From Ignelater luminosus (taxonomy: Eukaryota > Arthropoda > Insecta > Coleoptera > Elateridae), in assembly GCA_011009095.1 (NCBI GenBank), contig VTPC01003648.1:85908-149907 (forward strand): a stretch of 64,000 nt of DNA. Direction: 5' to 3'. How positions within the stretch are numbered: the first letter of the stretch is position 1; every line of letters starts with the position of its first letter. The position numbers and the translations under genes were made by a program. The notes below the pieces were generated by a model. That model was not told the DNA's origin. It worked only from the letters and a program-made list of their open reading frames with translations, and made no database searches. Shown one piece after another: positions 1 through 12,072 of this stretch.

Positions 1-1932
1 TTTGTGCTCGTCTTTTGTTTGGTGTTGGTACTTTATATTACAGTCAACTGGCTTTGGTGCAAACCGTTTTAATTAAGTACCACAAATAACGGCGCTAGCA
101 ATCGTCAAAAATGCACCAACTCGATTCTTTCAAAATTGTGCTACGAAAAACCAATTGAAGATCATTAAAGCTCGTACTCTAGCTTTCACAACAGAAAAAA
201 AAACAAAAGCGAGTCGAATCGTTTTTGCGCCTAGCTGCTTAGAATGGTCAGTTTTATGTATAAGTACGACTCGAATATAAAGCGATTCCGACAAAATTTT
301 GAGAATTATTGTGAATTTTATAATTTCGCACCGAGCCGGACCTGCACGGCGGTCATTTTCTGAGATGTCCCGGGGCACCCTAAGTATGCATGCCAAATCT
401 CTCCTCTTTAACTTCTCTTGTTTTCGCTCTATGATTTTTTTCGTTCGAATTTGAAATCTCCCTACCCCCGAACCTGGTGATGAGAGAATTTTGTTTTAAT
501 GGCTATCGTACATAGGACCACTGTGAGAATAAACATTCTAAACCGGGTTTTGATATCTTGCAAAAATACCCATTGCCATCCTCTTTGGCCTACGCCTACG
601 GCACCATACTCGACTTTAGTTAGCGGATGCACCCTAAAAACAGCATTTCTGCTAAAATTCTTCCATTTCGGGCACTAAGGTTTACACAGATTTTTTGAGG
701 TTTTTCCTTTATTTTCCAGGGAAAGGGGGATGACGGTGCATGATCGCTATGGTGTCCTAGGGGGATCATATACGCAGAAACTATTGAAATCGGCCTTATG
801 GTTTTCGAGATCTAAAAAATGAGTATGACGTAAAAACACTTTGGTACATTGACACGCTTGTTCTTTGAAACTAAATGGCAATTAATCGAATCCTTTTAGA
901 ATAAAAAACTTCGAGCAGATAAGTGTCAAATTCTAGAAACAATAAACAAACAACATGACAACAAATGAAAACTTTAATTCAAAGATTGTTTTTATAAAAA
1001 AAAAGAAAAGTCAAAATCAAGACTGCGCAATGAATATTAGGTACTTGTTTTTCTTAATGCTGTCATTAAAAACATGACTACAACAGGTAATGGACGTTTC
1101 TGATATTTCTGGTTTGTTTTGTTTGTTTTTACATCCAAGCAATACAAACCAGTGAAAATGCAAGCATGATCACGACGAGATTTTAACAAAAATCAAATTT
1201 CTCGAGAATTACTCGAGATATAGAAATTTAAATTTTATAGTCGTATTCAGCGTTAAAACCAAGTCGGTATCCTATAAAGTATATATCACTATGTCGAACA
1301 ATCGCCATTTTCGATCCCGATTATCTCGAAAAGTATTCGAGATATCGAAATACCGATTATGTATCTGTAATCAGGAGGAAATTCTAAGTTGATTTCATAT
1401 ACATATAAGATGTTCTGTAAAGATTTTTTAAATTTCGTCGAAAACGAAGTTTTATTCAAATTTTAATTTATAATTATCATTTTGAAATGTCAAATTGAAT
1501 TTGAATACTAATTTAACCTAACAATTTACAATTGTCAACCTCTATCTACTTTTTTAGCAGCGTAGTCACATGGTACTGGTAATGCCTACTTCGACTTCGT
1601 TTTTTTTTTTCGATCGCGCAGTATTTATACTGCATAGTTTCACATCCTTAAAATATATCTATTTTCAGATAATTTAAACAAATTAGATTTACTTGAATTA
1701 CTTTTGTAGACAAAAATTTATTGCATCTTTGTTTAGTGTTTGATTTGTCTTTCTGTAACAGTTCTTCCAATAAAACTTGTTCATTGTTATTTATCTGTTC
1801 TGCTCCTGTTTCCACAATAAAAGATTTTCCACGTTATACTGTTTTTAAACTGATAAGTATAGAAACTACAATTAGCTGTAATTAATCGGAATGAAACTAA
1901 CAAAAAACATTTGGGAATGCAAAGCATAACTA
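1..1932. other. intergenic, no gene recognised
   Basis: AT-rich sequence with no ORF resembling a known protein. A GC-richer patch lies near 330-370. A block near 1310-1400, containing GATTATGTATCTGTAATCAG, recurs near 7150-7215, so part of this stretch is an interspersed repeat. Confidence 0.6.
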
Positions 1933-2136
1933 CAACGAACTCCGTTTTGTTACTTTTTTCAAACTTCGGCGGCCATTTTGACTATGTTCCTGAAGAAATA
2001 TCATAAAACGAAGACATTATGTTGGCTTTAGTTTTTGGTGTAGAATCCAAATCAGAAGTCAAAATTTAAAAAAAATGCGGACGAACAAACAGACAGACTT
2101 AGCAAATTCAGTAACGACTCCTGTCGGAGTTCGTTG
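1933..2136. repeat. short TIR repeat, copy 1
   Basis: The block starts CAACGAACTCC and ends GGAGTTCGTTG, an 11-bp terminal inverted repeat. The interior (CGGCGGCCATTTTGACTATG, then CAGACAGAC) recurs in the copy at 10283-10632. It is likely a non-autonomous MITE-like repeat. No target-site duplication could be confirmed. Confidence 0.6.
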
Positions 2137-3864
2137 AATAACGAGAAAACTAAGCTTTCCAGTAGTTCCAGAATATAGAACAGTTTCAATTTAAAAAAAT
2201 AAAATTTGCTTTCTATCTTGTAAGGTGTGAACTTTGGTAAAATATATCTACGTAAAGCATTTTCGAGACCGTTAAAAACCAAGAAACTTCTTCTTTCGAC
2301 ATTTTGCTCTGTTTTTAAATATAACGGAGTTACGGGCGGTTGTTGAAATGAGATAAGACAAACTTTAGGCTAGAATTCTAAAAAAGACAAAAGCTAATAC
2401 CATTGAACATGGGACACCCTGTACTTGCCTGACAAAATTAAGCTAAAGATAAGATAAATAAATATGAGGGGAAAAGATACTTATGGATGTTGTCATTTAT
2501 TTTAGTTAAAATAGAATTGATTTTTAACAAAATGTATTTGGATATGAATAGAATAGAAATAAATTTTTAAAATATGGTACAAGTTTATAAAGCAAAGGCT
2601 TCTAGAGGTGTTTTAGCTTTATCACTTTGTGCCTGTTGAAGACAGAAACGTTGAAATACGCCCATTAAATTTGTTTGTTACAAAACCCATTCGAATTAAT
2701 TTGATTTTTTTGTATTTCTTCAAATGAAAATTTAAAAACAAAACCTGCTTCCATCCAATCCAGTATTACTTAAAACCATTATTGGTAAATTACTCGCAAT
2801 AAAATAAATTTATACAGTCCGCTTTTAACTTTTAAACAATTTTTTCCAGTTTTGTTCTAGTTTTATTAATAAACATTAGTTATGCTAATTATTGAAAATT
2901 TATAGCTGATAGAAACAAAAACTCTGAACAAATAATTTAGTCTATAAAAATTTGTTATAACAATAGAAAACACTAGTTATACTAGTTATACTACGTAGTA
3001 TATGAAGGTATTTGATAAATAGTACAAGCGGAACAAAATTACGTGTAGCACCATGTAATTAATGAAATCCGAGTTGTTTTCCGTAACAATTTAAAACTGT
3101 CATAATCTTATTAGAATTATAATAATGATAAATAATGCTTTTATATTAAGACCGAATTCGTAATACTATACCGCATTAATATCACGTGTACCAAAAAATG
3201 TACGGTTAAGAAACTTGATGACAGTTTCTTACATCTAATTTTATAACAAGTGGAGTTCTTGCAGTTTAAATTTGTTGGTATTTTTCGATTGGTTACTTAT
3301 TAATGAGTGAATAATAGCAAAATTTTGCTAAAGTTTTAATTTCAAACTGTAACTGCCAGTCTACAGTGATGTAAGAGTTAAAAAATCGATAATACTTGCA
3401 AGCTCCTTGTAAAGAATGGTTATAACATCTTTTTGTTACACAAAATGCCAAGTTCAAATCTTGCTGGTGAAATTTTTTTAAATTGAAATTTGCATTTAAA
3501 GAGTCTTTTAATGTAAAAAAATTTTAAAAACTTCCAAAAATAGATATACAATAATTTTGTTTAAAGTTTTAAAATTTATTTTTAATTCAGGATAAAATAT
3601 TTTTTAAACTTCAAATTTAGTTTATTTTCTTTCTTTTGTACAGGTTGTCCTACCTTAATTACATAAAACTTTACAGCAGCTTTCCTTGGCCAAAAACAAG
3701 CAAAAAGTTTTAATAAACAAGTCTCAAATGCAAAGCTTTCGAGAGGAAAACATTTATTTAAAAATCATAGAAATTCACAATAAACAAATAAAAATAAGTT
3801 GATAACATTAATTATGAAAATAAAATTGTATTTTACTAAAAATAAATAAGCACATTTTTCCATA
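2137..3864. other. intergenic, no gene recognised
   Basis: Very AT-rich with no supported coding sequence. GGGACACCCTGTA at about 2410 and ACAGGTTGTCCTA at about 3641 look like Tc1/mariner terminal motifs, but no complete element could be delimited. Confidence 0.5.
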
Positions 3865-4165
3865 GGAGTGAGGGAACATTTAAATGCAACATTCGGTAAG
3901 AATTGTATTGGGCAAGGCGGACCTGTACCATGGCCGCTTCGTTCACCAGATTTAAATTCTCTAGATTTTTGTATATGGGGATATACTATAGTAGACCTAG
4001 ATCACTTACAAAACAAAATTGAAAAATCTTTTAACCATGCCAGATAAGATCCGGGTAGTTTTGAACGTATAAGAAATTCTATTAATATAAGAATTTGCTT
4101 GCGTTCAAACATTGAACGTCTCTTGTCTAATGACGTAGTCTCATTAGTTTTTTTTATCAGGGGTT
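3865..4165 (+). pseudogene. Tc1/mariner-like transposase C-terminal fragment
   Basis: The + strand reads through the characteristic block WPLRSPDLNSLDFCIWGY, matching the usual WP.RSPDLTPLDFFLWGY of insect Tc1/mariner-type transposases (the last catalytic Asp lies in this block). A degenerate helical tail ending near SNIERLLSN follows. The N-terminal DNA-binding region and the first two catalytic residues are absent and a stop interrupts the tail, so this is a dead fragment. The same family is seen at 7251-7400 and inside the foldback element at 49035-50010. TIRs were not found. Confidence 0.7.
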
Positions 4166-4199
4166 TGTAATTTTTGTATCTTTTAACAAGGACAACAGG

Positions 4200-4640
4200 T
4201 CCGATACAAGGTTCTGACCCAGACGAGCATTATTTTCATTCTGAGCCGAAGAAGAGAAGAAGTTTCGTACTGCACCAGATCGAGAATTTTTTTACTGAGT
4301 CAGACGGGCGTTATTTTTGTACGGACTGAGACAGGTATTAGTTTTATACTGAACTGAAGCGGAGGAGTTTTGTAGAAGCCTGTACGGACTGACTAGCACA
4401 ATCGGTCTTGTCGAGTCGTTCGGTCTTATTGGGCATGCCGACCCTCTCCAGCCTATTAAGCCTCCAGATCCTATCGAGTCATTCGGGCCTGTCAGGTTTT
4501 TCGAGTCCGACGAGCAGTTCGGGCCCTTCGGATTTTACAGGCGAATCAAGAAGTTACCAGTTTTCTGCGGATAACATGAAGTTTACTCTCAGTCGGACCG
4601 GGCCGGGCCGAACCTGGAAATTTCGGCCAGTGTAAGGCTC
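4200..4640. repeat. GC-rich degenerate array, copy 1
   Basis: A GC-rich island in AT-rich surroundings, built of loosely repeated units such as TCGGGCCTGTCAGG, TTCGAGTC and TTCGGGCCC. It ends with CGGACCGGGCCGGGCCGAAC near 4593. Similar arrays lie at 9690-10190 (opposite orientation) and 16255-16600. The 75-aa reading frame across it is serine/leucine-rich and low complexity, and is not taken as a gene. Confidence 0.6.
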
Positions 4641-6065
4641 TACGTCAATATGGGCAACATCGAACTCCATCATATATTACAACAATTCTAATAATAAAAT
4701 AAAGGGGCGTCAACCGCTTTCACCATCTCCTTTGTCAGTCCACCTCGCCGACATCCAACATCTAAGCCGGAATTTACGACCACGAAATACATCCACATGA
4801 CGTAGTTCATCTTTGATGACCGTCCGATCATCATGACCGTCCATGTTTACCAATCGTGCACTAACTACAGCTTTTCCATGTTTTCCCTGGTCTACTACTA
4901 CATGAAGAAGCACAGAAGAATACTATTTCCGCCTCTAAAATCTCATAATTCCAACTTCGACCAAAAAGACCCCAGAAGGGGTCTAAAACGGCCACTCGCA
5001 TCTGCATAGTTTAAAGATTAACCAAGATCTGAACTCATTGGTGGCAATTATAATTACATATTTTTGAGAAAAGAATTAGAAAAATTGCAACGCTCTTCTC
5101 GTCACTTTTGCTTATTTGTGTTTCCTCGGACGCTAGGTACTTTAGTAAGCGTCGAAAGTACCAAACTCTTTGTCAAGGCAACTAGTGGTGGGACGGAAAT
5201 CCAAAAGTCTATAATACCAAGAAACCTCAAAAGTATTATAATTAAAACTCAATTTATTCAATCTTCTGTAAAAAAAACGAAGATAAAAAGAAATTTGGTT
5301 AAGGATAATGGGGGTACATTCAGTAATCAACTCATATATAAAGGATGCCGAAGGCTCGAACTTCAAGTAGTTAGTAGAGAGCGGACGAATTGGTGATATC
5401 CTCGATGGCTAGCAGTTGCGGGACCATCGAGCACATACCATTAGTGAGGCTGATCCTGGAACAGTGATGGTCTTCTGCGACCAGGGAGAGTTCACCGCAA
5501 CGACAACGTTTTATATTGGGGGAATGGCCGCGGTATCTGCCACACGGGGGAGTAGCTTCTTTAGTGCCCAACCAGCAATACGCAGTGCCAGGGGAATGGT
5601 GCATACTATTGTCGCTGGAGCAGAGTTTTACCAAGACTTCACAGAATCCTCTGGCATCAATAGATCGAACTGTCTTTTTCAGCCTCTGCTTTTATATTCA
5701 AAATCAGCCAGATTGGGCCGACGGGCGGCTGCCCTCTCCACGAATTCATGCATATGGAGGTAGGGAACACATAGAAAAGAGAACAAGCTAATTTATTTGC
5801 AAAATATACAATAATAATTACAAGATTATAATTACAATTACAAATCAAAAATAAAAATTAAATACATCTTACATTCATTCATTTACAGTATGAATATGTT
5901 ACCAAATTAAACTTATGTTTTATTTGAATGATTCAATTTTATCAAAAAAAACAACTTATTTACAATGAAGGAAAAATATTTAGTAATGAAATTAGATTAA
6001 TTATATAAGTGAAAATATTATGTACGGAGAATTAATTTTTAGAATGAAAGACCGGCAGTATTATA
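4641..6065. other. intergenic with unrecognised overlapping ORFs
   Basis: Between about 5340 and 5790 base composition is near-balanced and several overlapping ORFs of 63-115 codons occur on both strands. None contains a recognisable motif, and the overlap suggests transposon debris. 4710-4913 holds a small minus-strand ORF, also unrecognised. Confidence 0.4.
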
Positions 6066-6961
6066 CAGTGTGGAAATAAAGTATGGAATATTAAAAAAAA
6101 AACGAACTCAACATGTTTTTTTAAAAACGCTGAGACAGGTCGATTTTAGTTTTTAAAAATACACATTAATATGTGCGATTCACTTTCCGACTTTCATTTG
6201 TTTTTTAGTTATGACGTCATCACAAAAAATTAAATGACAATATAGATTTTTAGTAGTGGAATCCGATAGTGATTTTTCTCCTCTTTATGATCAAGCAAAT
6301 AAATCCTAAGATTGCATAACAAGAATTCTGAGAAAAATCGAGCTGAACACTTAATGTTGATATTATCGTATTTCGTGATTTAGTAGAATATTATTATTAT
6401 TCTAAAATAAACTACAATAATTATGTCAAGAACCTTGAAGATGACAAAATGCTCGTATAAAACAGTTTGCTAGAGTTAAAACTTTTTATTTTGATTATTC
6501 TGATAATTCAGTATGCATGTAAGATAAAAACGAAAGGTACTTCAACAAGCAATTTACGTTCCGTTCATGGTCTAAATTATTTGTTATCTCGGATAATACT
6601 AACATTTAATCTAATTTTATGTTGTAGTATTTTAATATCATAATTTAGAATCACTTCCTAATAAACACGATAATATCAACATGTTTAGCTCGATTTTTCT
6701 CAGAATTTTTGTTATGCAACCTTAGGATTTATTTGCATGATCATAAAGGAAAGAAAAATCACTATCGGATTCCACTACTAAAAATCTACCTATATTGTCA
6801 TTTTTGTGCTGACGTCATAACTAAAAAACAAATGAAAGTCGGAAAGTGAATCGCACGTATTAATGTGTATTTTTAAAAACTAAAATCGACCTGTCTCAGC
6901 TTTATTAAAAAAACTTGTTGAGTTCGCTTTTTTTAATATTCCATACTTTAATCCCACACTG
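6066..6961. mobile_element. palindromic (foldback) mariner-type MITE, 896 bp
   Basis: The element begins CAGTGTGGAAATAAAGTATG, ends in its near-complement, and is bounded by TA on both sides, as for Tc1/mariner insertions. The arms stay complementary for roughly 300 bp each (about 6066-6370 and 6665-6961) with a few percent mismatches. The 290-bp loop has no coding capacity. It is non-autonomous and was presumably mobilised by a Tc1/mariner transposase in trans. Confidence 0.85.
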
Positions 6962-7250
6962 TATATATTATAAAATAGGGATTCCTATGCAAAATAAAAT
7001 TACATCAAATGAATTGTTTTACTACATAAGATTGAATTTTCAATCATAAACAGTTGTTGTTGTTATCCGGGCGCAATTCTTCAGTTGGTTTTCATCGGTA
7101 GGTTTGTATTTTGTATTTGCATTATGACGAATTTAAAATAAAGAAAATATCTATTATTTCAAAAACTACTCGAGATTTCGAAATACTGATTATGTATCTG
7201 TAATCAGAAGATTTTAAGTTGTGTTGTTTCCGAGACGATGGATAGGTACT

Positions 7251-7400
7251 AATGGTTCTGTAAGATGCCCAGCTCGTTCTCCGGGTTTAACTTCTTTAGA
7301 CTACTTTCTTTAGGCACATTTAAAAAGTGTAATCTGCGATACACCTTCCAGAAATATAGAAGAATTTGCTTATTATCTTTACAGAATACAATCTTTTACA
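7251..7400 (+). pseudogene. Tc1/mariner-like transposase fragment
   Basis: The reading frame contains PARSPGLTSLDYFL, then a stop, then AHLKSVICDTPSRNIEEF. This is the same transposase C-terminal block as at 3865, here with Gly replacing the usual Asp of SPDL and an in-frame stop in place of the WGY tryptophan. It is a dead fragment. The repeat block shared with about 1310-1400 lies just upstream (7150-7215). Confidence 0.65.
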
Positions 7401-7500
7401 TCTTTGTGTTTAATTTATAAAAATTGTTATTTTTCCGAAAAATAAACCAGATATGTTGGTAGCAGCTATAAGGAAAGTTATTGCAAATATGTTACAAATT

Positions 7501-9116
7501 CCAAAAATCGAATAAAAAGTAGGGTATTCCATTTATAAAGATTAAGTTAGATAGCGCCACCTAGCGGTGACGCATTTAATTTAAAAACTTTTTATCGCAA
7601 CATATGTGCCCCTACCTTACATTTATCACAAAGTTTTCAGAATTTTAAAATCTGCATTTGTTCCTGAGATATTGCGCTGTCCCGTTCCTCGCTGAACACA
7701 TTGTATAACAAGTCCTGTAAAGTTACAGCAACATGGCAACAGACAGAATGTACAAATTCAGAAACGAAATTTTTAATTTCGTCGAAAATTAATCTTTTTA
7801 AAGACTATAAAAAATCGTACGAGCGTAAGTTATAAGGTGCGTATATTACATTAAATGCAATTTTCATTAAATACGCACGTATACAATTACATAACCTCAC
7901 ATCGTTATTGTTTGATGGTATTGTTTTAATGTAAATTATTTAATTACGTAATAATAGACATCTAGAAGAAGTAAATAAATTTGTTCGCGCATGTTGTGAG
8001 GAAAGACAAAACTTTTATTTAACTTTAACTAATATGCAAAGCAGGGTTAGAATAGTGCGATATCAGTATTGTCATTTATAGCAATTAGTCACTACACATA
8101 GCAACTTTTTTATAAAAAATGCGACGTAGCGGCGATGTACAAAAAATGGGTTAAACGTAGCAACATTTTATTGTATTTGCTTTTTTATTTAAAAATCTAT
8201 CACCTGCTATACATTACAGTGGCAATACTGGGGATAACATCTGTCAAAATGGCAAGTATCTGCTTTTAAAACTGAACGTATCTTTTTGCTCCCTCTGTAT
8301 AAATTACCCTAGTCACGTTGCTGCTTTTTTGAAAGATATTGCAACGTTAGTGGATTTTATGTACAGTCTATGGTGCAGTCGTGAGCAATAATCTTGATCA
8401 ACAATGTCATTTTAATATGACACAACGGAAAATGCTTTATTAATACACAGTCCGACAAGCAATTGTACATCTTACTTCGTACAAGTGCTAATTTTAAAAG
8501 ATCCTAAGTCTATTCGTTGTGGCATGTAAACATGTTTATGTATTAGTTTTTGTTATTGGCGGGGTTGCAGAGTGAGTTTCGCAAAAACATAAAATCAAGT
8601 ATGTTATGCGTACAACTATGTATAAAATAAGCGAAAAATTAAAGTAGCCACAAATAGCGACTTTTTACTTGAAATTGTGACATCTTAACGCCGCGTACTG
8701 ACTACACTGTGCGATATACATCTTGAGTGCTACGTTGTTTTGTAGCTTGGTGTAACAGTAAACGTTCAGCCGGTTCAGCATCTAACAGACACTGTTTTAG
8801 TATTCTTTGTGAGAAAATTATGGATCTTAGCAGTTTTCTCATTCAGGACTTTGGTACTTAAAGATTTTGAGTTTTCTACATAAAAATATCTGACTATGTC
8901 CATATTCACATGAGGAAGATTGTCTGAATTTCCTCTAATATAACTAGCTTTCATAATTCCAAAAAAGTAGTCAAAGTCTGTAACAATCATGAACTACTTT
9001 CTTACAATTTGAAGTTATGTTGCAGTTGCCGTTGCTGTACATACCTAATGATTGGCGTGTGTACCATATAACCTCCGTAGTCCTACAAAAAACTGGTTTT
9101 TTAATTAATCAATACA
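7501..9116. other. intergenic, no gene recognised
   Basis: AT-rich with no convincing coding sequence on either strand. The motif GATAGCGCCACCTAGCGGTG near 7551 resembles repeat-family sequence often seen near transposon ends, but no element could be bounded. Confidence 0.5.
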
Positions 9117-9609
9117 TGCCCGGTTTCTGAAAGCAATTTATCTAACCGATAAAGTTATGCATTCCATAAATCGCCAAAAGGTGTTTCTGAAACGCTATGT
9201 TGTATTTATGGAACCGATATCGGCTTCATAAGTTATTGGAGCAAGTTGGTGAGATAAGTTATGTAGCGCCAGCGCATTCTACATCGCTTGAGGTTTCGCG
9301 CGGCTTTTTTTTCAATTACCTATCGCTAACAGCAGGTTATGTTTAGGATGAAAGTGCCGGTATAGAATGACAGTATTGTTGAAAAATGTGTAAGTTTCAA
9401 ATTATTTCACTTTTTTAAAATATTTTTTGTTTTTCTAGTGTTGCAAGTGCAGTAGCCATCTATCGGTTTTTCTCGTAACTACTTAAGAAACCGATAGTTA
9501 TAAAATAGAGTATAATATTTTGAGCAACACTTAAGAAGTTTATCGGTTCCATAAAGTTATGTATCCGATAACTATATGATACATAACACCAGCTTTCAGA
9601 AACCGGGCA
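9117..9609. mobile_element. TIR MITE, 493 bp
   Basis: It begins TGCCCGGTTTCTGAAAGC and ends with the exact complement GCTTTCAGAAACCGGGCA, an 18-bp perfect TIR. ACA lies immediately outside both ends, so a 3-bp target duplication is possible. Inside, the arms share further inverted pieces around ACCGATA and CATAACTTTAT. No coding capacity. The superfamily is uncertain; a 3-bp duplication would fit PIF/Harbinger or CACTA better than mariner. Confidence 0.8.
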
Positions 9610-9689
9610 ACAATCGCTTAAAAATCAGCTACAACAATCTTCATAGCGAAGAGTCAATGACCGCTAACATAACAAATTAGAACCCTGCA

Positions 9690-10190
9690 CGGACACAAAT
9701 CGCCAGGCCCAGCTCGGCCTGGCTAGGAACAAACTTGACACGGATTGAAAAAAAACACGGCAACTTTCTGATCGGTCTGTTAAGCCCAAGAAGCCCAAAC
9801 GGCACGAGCGGGCCGAGAGGTTCAAACGGCCCGACAGAGAAGCTTAAAGGTCCCAGAAGTCCAAAAGGCCAGACAGGCCCAACAACTCAAGTGATTAGAT
9901 AAACCTAAAGGGCCGAAAAGTCTAAAAAAAAGCTCAACGGGTCCGACGGCCCGATAGATCAGACAGACCATATAGATCTGAGGGACCCGAAGAGCCGAGA
10001 AGTTCAAAAGGCCCGATAGACGCGTATGGATCGAGAGGTCCGACAGGCTCCAACAGCTCGATAGGCTCAACAGTACTAAACAGTCCGATTGACCGATTGC
10101 CCAAAAAGCTCGATAAATTTTCAAACTGAAGCCCGGCTCGACCCGAACCCGAGCTTTAATCTGGGCCACGTAAAGGCCCGACTAGAAAGC
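9690..10190. repeat. GC-rich degenerate array, copy 2 (inverted)
   Basis: A long run of imperfect units containing GGCCCGA, GGTCCGA, AAAAGGC and AGGCTCAA, reading as the complement of the arrays at 4200-4640 and 16255-16600. It ends in CCCGGCTCGACCCGAACCCG near 10130, comparable to the GGGCCGGGCCGAAC end of copy 1. The 115-aa minus-strand ORF is leucine/serine-rich low complexity and is not called as a gene. Confidence 0.65.
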
Positions 10191-10282
10191 AAAATACATT
10201 TGGCAAACTGCGATTCACATTTATTTTATTTTACTTATCTAAAATTACGATGAATTTCATTTATTATTGCAAAGCATAACCA

Positions 10283-10632
10283 CAACGAACTCCTGTTTTG
10301 TTACATTTTTCAAATTTTGGCGGTCATTTTGACCATGTTCCCGAGGTGATATAAAAAAACTAAAAGTATACGTTTGTTTTATTTTTGATGTAGAATACCA
10401 ATGTAAAGTAAAAAAAAAATTGAAAAATCTCCAATTTTCGGCGACCATTTTGACTATGTTCCCGAAGAGTTATCAAAAAACGAAGATACGACGTTGTCTT
10501 TAGTTTTTGATCTAGAATCCAAATCTGAAGTCAAAATTTCAAAATTTGATAAAAAATACGGCCAGACATACATACATACATACAGACAGACAGACATCGC
10601 AAGTTCAGTAACGACTTCTTCGGAGTTCGTTG
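10283..10632. repeat. short TIR repeat, copy 2
   Basis: It has the same CAACGAACTCC / GGAGTTCGTTG ends as the 204-bp copy at 1933-2136, but is 350 bp long because an internal segment (CGGCGACCATTTTGACTATG and neighbours) occurs twice. A CATA/CAGA microsatellite sits at about 10565-10593. Confidence 0.65.
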
Positions 10633-10695
10633 AAAATGTACCTTTATTAAAATAAAAAAATTAATTCTTCGAAAACCAATCGGCCGATTTGATTT

Positions 10696-10893
10696 TTTTC
10701 TTTGCGGGTTCTTGCGCACTTCTAAACTCTTTCATGTTTCTGAGTTGTTATGGTTATGTGTGGTGTTGCAGAGTTCTGGATTCCTAGCGGACTTTGTTCA
10801 TAAAGGGCTCAGGTTTCTTCAAACACGCATTTTTTGTTTTTTGTAAACTTTTAGGTTGTTTCATGCTCTTGATCTTTATAAAATCCTAAACTT
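10696..10893 (+). repeat. direct repeat, left copy
   Basis: About 200 bp beginning near TTTGCGGGTTCTTGCGCACT and ending near ATAAAATCCTAAACTT. It is repeated in the same orientation at 11875-12072 with roughly 10% differences by eye. The two copies flank a 1-kb segment with LINE reverse-transcriptase remains. Confidence 0.75.
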
Positions 10894-11304
10894 GTGCTAC
10901 ATGCCGTATCATCCAATTTAAAATTTTAAAGTGGGGGTGTCTGGAGCTAAAGGGTAGAATCTTAATCGAAAACTTTCTACATAGTTTAGTTTCCCCCTCC
11001 CGGTATAAGAAAATGCCCTTGAATTTATTCCGATATCTTTTTTGGTTTTCAAGATATTCAGGGTGGGAAGTTTTAAAACGATTACCCGGTAAATGTCTAT
11101 GTGAATGGCATTTAAGCATTTCATTTGTTTTCACGTGCAAGTGTTTAGCTTGCCTTAACTAATTGACTAATCTCAGCAGCTGTTGATTACTCACTCTTCA
11201 GCAAAGCGTCAAAATCATGTGTGTTATTATTTGGTAAGAAAAATAAATGAAATGAATGCCTGTTTCAGCACAAAAACGAAATCAGTTTTTAATTAATAAC
11301 GAAA

Positions 11305-11640
11305 AAATTCTGGTGGTCGACAAAGTAAGAAGCTTTGGACTTACAATGAATAATACCTTCAAGTTTAAAGATCACATTACAAAATACACACGGAGAGCGT
11401 ATACGCCATTAAAGCTTTTGTAACCGTATAGATCCTACTTATCTACTGAAACTAAACTTACCTTGTGTAACTCACTTGTTTTATGCCTGACTACTCTGAT
11501 GGTCCACATACTCAAAGGGTCCAAAATGCATGTTTTCGTCTTGTTTGCGGCGCACGCAAATACGATCTTATTTCACATAACTTGTAGAATCCGGGATCTG
11601 GTTGTCTCTTTTTTAATGTGTGTTTGAAGATAGTAATAAT
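11305..11640 (+). pseudogene. non-LTR reverse transcriptase fragment
   Basis: Frames on the + strand give VRSFGLTMNNTFKFKDHI followed by TKYTRRAYTPLKLL and, after stops, LCNSLVLCLTTL and ARKYDLISHNL. This is the post-palm thumb region of non-LTR retrotransposon reverse transcriptases (usually read as ...LGI.ND..L.F..HI...). It is heavily interrupted and not functional. The clade cannot be assigned from this fragment. Confidence 0.65.
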
Positions 11641-11874
11641 AATGGTAATAATATATGGCACAAAAAGTCCTCTATTACAAAACTGTTTAGAGATATTAAA
11701 GAAATTTATTTTGAGGTTAACTTTCTAGGAGGTATACGTATCTCTGTCAAGAGCTGTTTTTAAACAATGTTCGCATAAACATCTTGTCTTCAAATATTTC
11801 GTAATCATCTAGGAACACCCTGTAGATCATTTTATGTAAATTTCTATCTTCTTATACAAAGAACCTTTTGCCTA

Positions 11875-12072
11875 TCTTTGCGGGTTCTTGTGCACTTCTA
11901 AACCCTTTCATGTTTCTGAGTTGTTATGGTTATGTGTGGTATTGCAAAGTTCTGGATTCCTAACGACCTTTATTCATAAAGGGCTCAGGTTTCTCCACAC
12001 ATTTATTTTTTTGTTTTTTATAGACTTTTGGGTTCTTTCATGCTCTTGATCTTTATAAAATCCTAAACTTTC
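11875..12072 (+). repeat. direct repeat, right copy
   Basis: Second copy of the 10696-10893 block, starting CTTTGCGGGTTCTTGTGCAC. The identity and shared orientation suggest either two independent insertions of one repeat or a segmental duplication. They lack clear TG...CA ends and are not asserted to be LTRs. Confidence 0.75.

Noticed and set aside
5371-5791. Overlapping ORFs of up to 115 codons
   Set aside because: Both strands are open over the same bases, no motif or splice context was seen, and composition is unlike the two real genes.
9822-10169. 115-codon minus-strand ORF
   Set aside because: It lies entirely in the GC-rich degenerate array and reflects repeat periodicity, not a gene.
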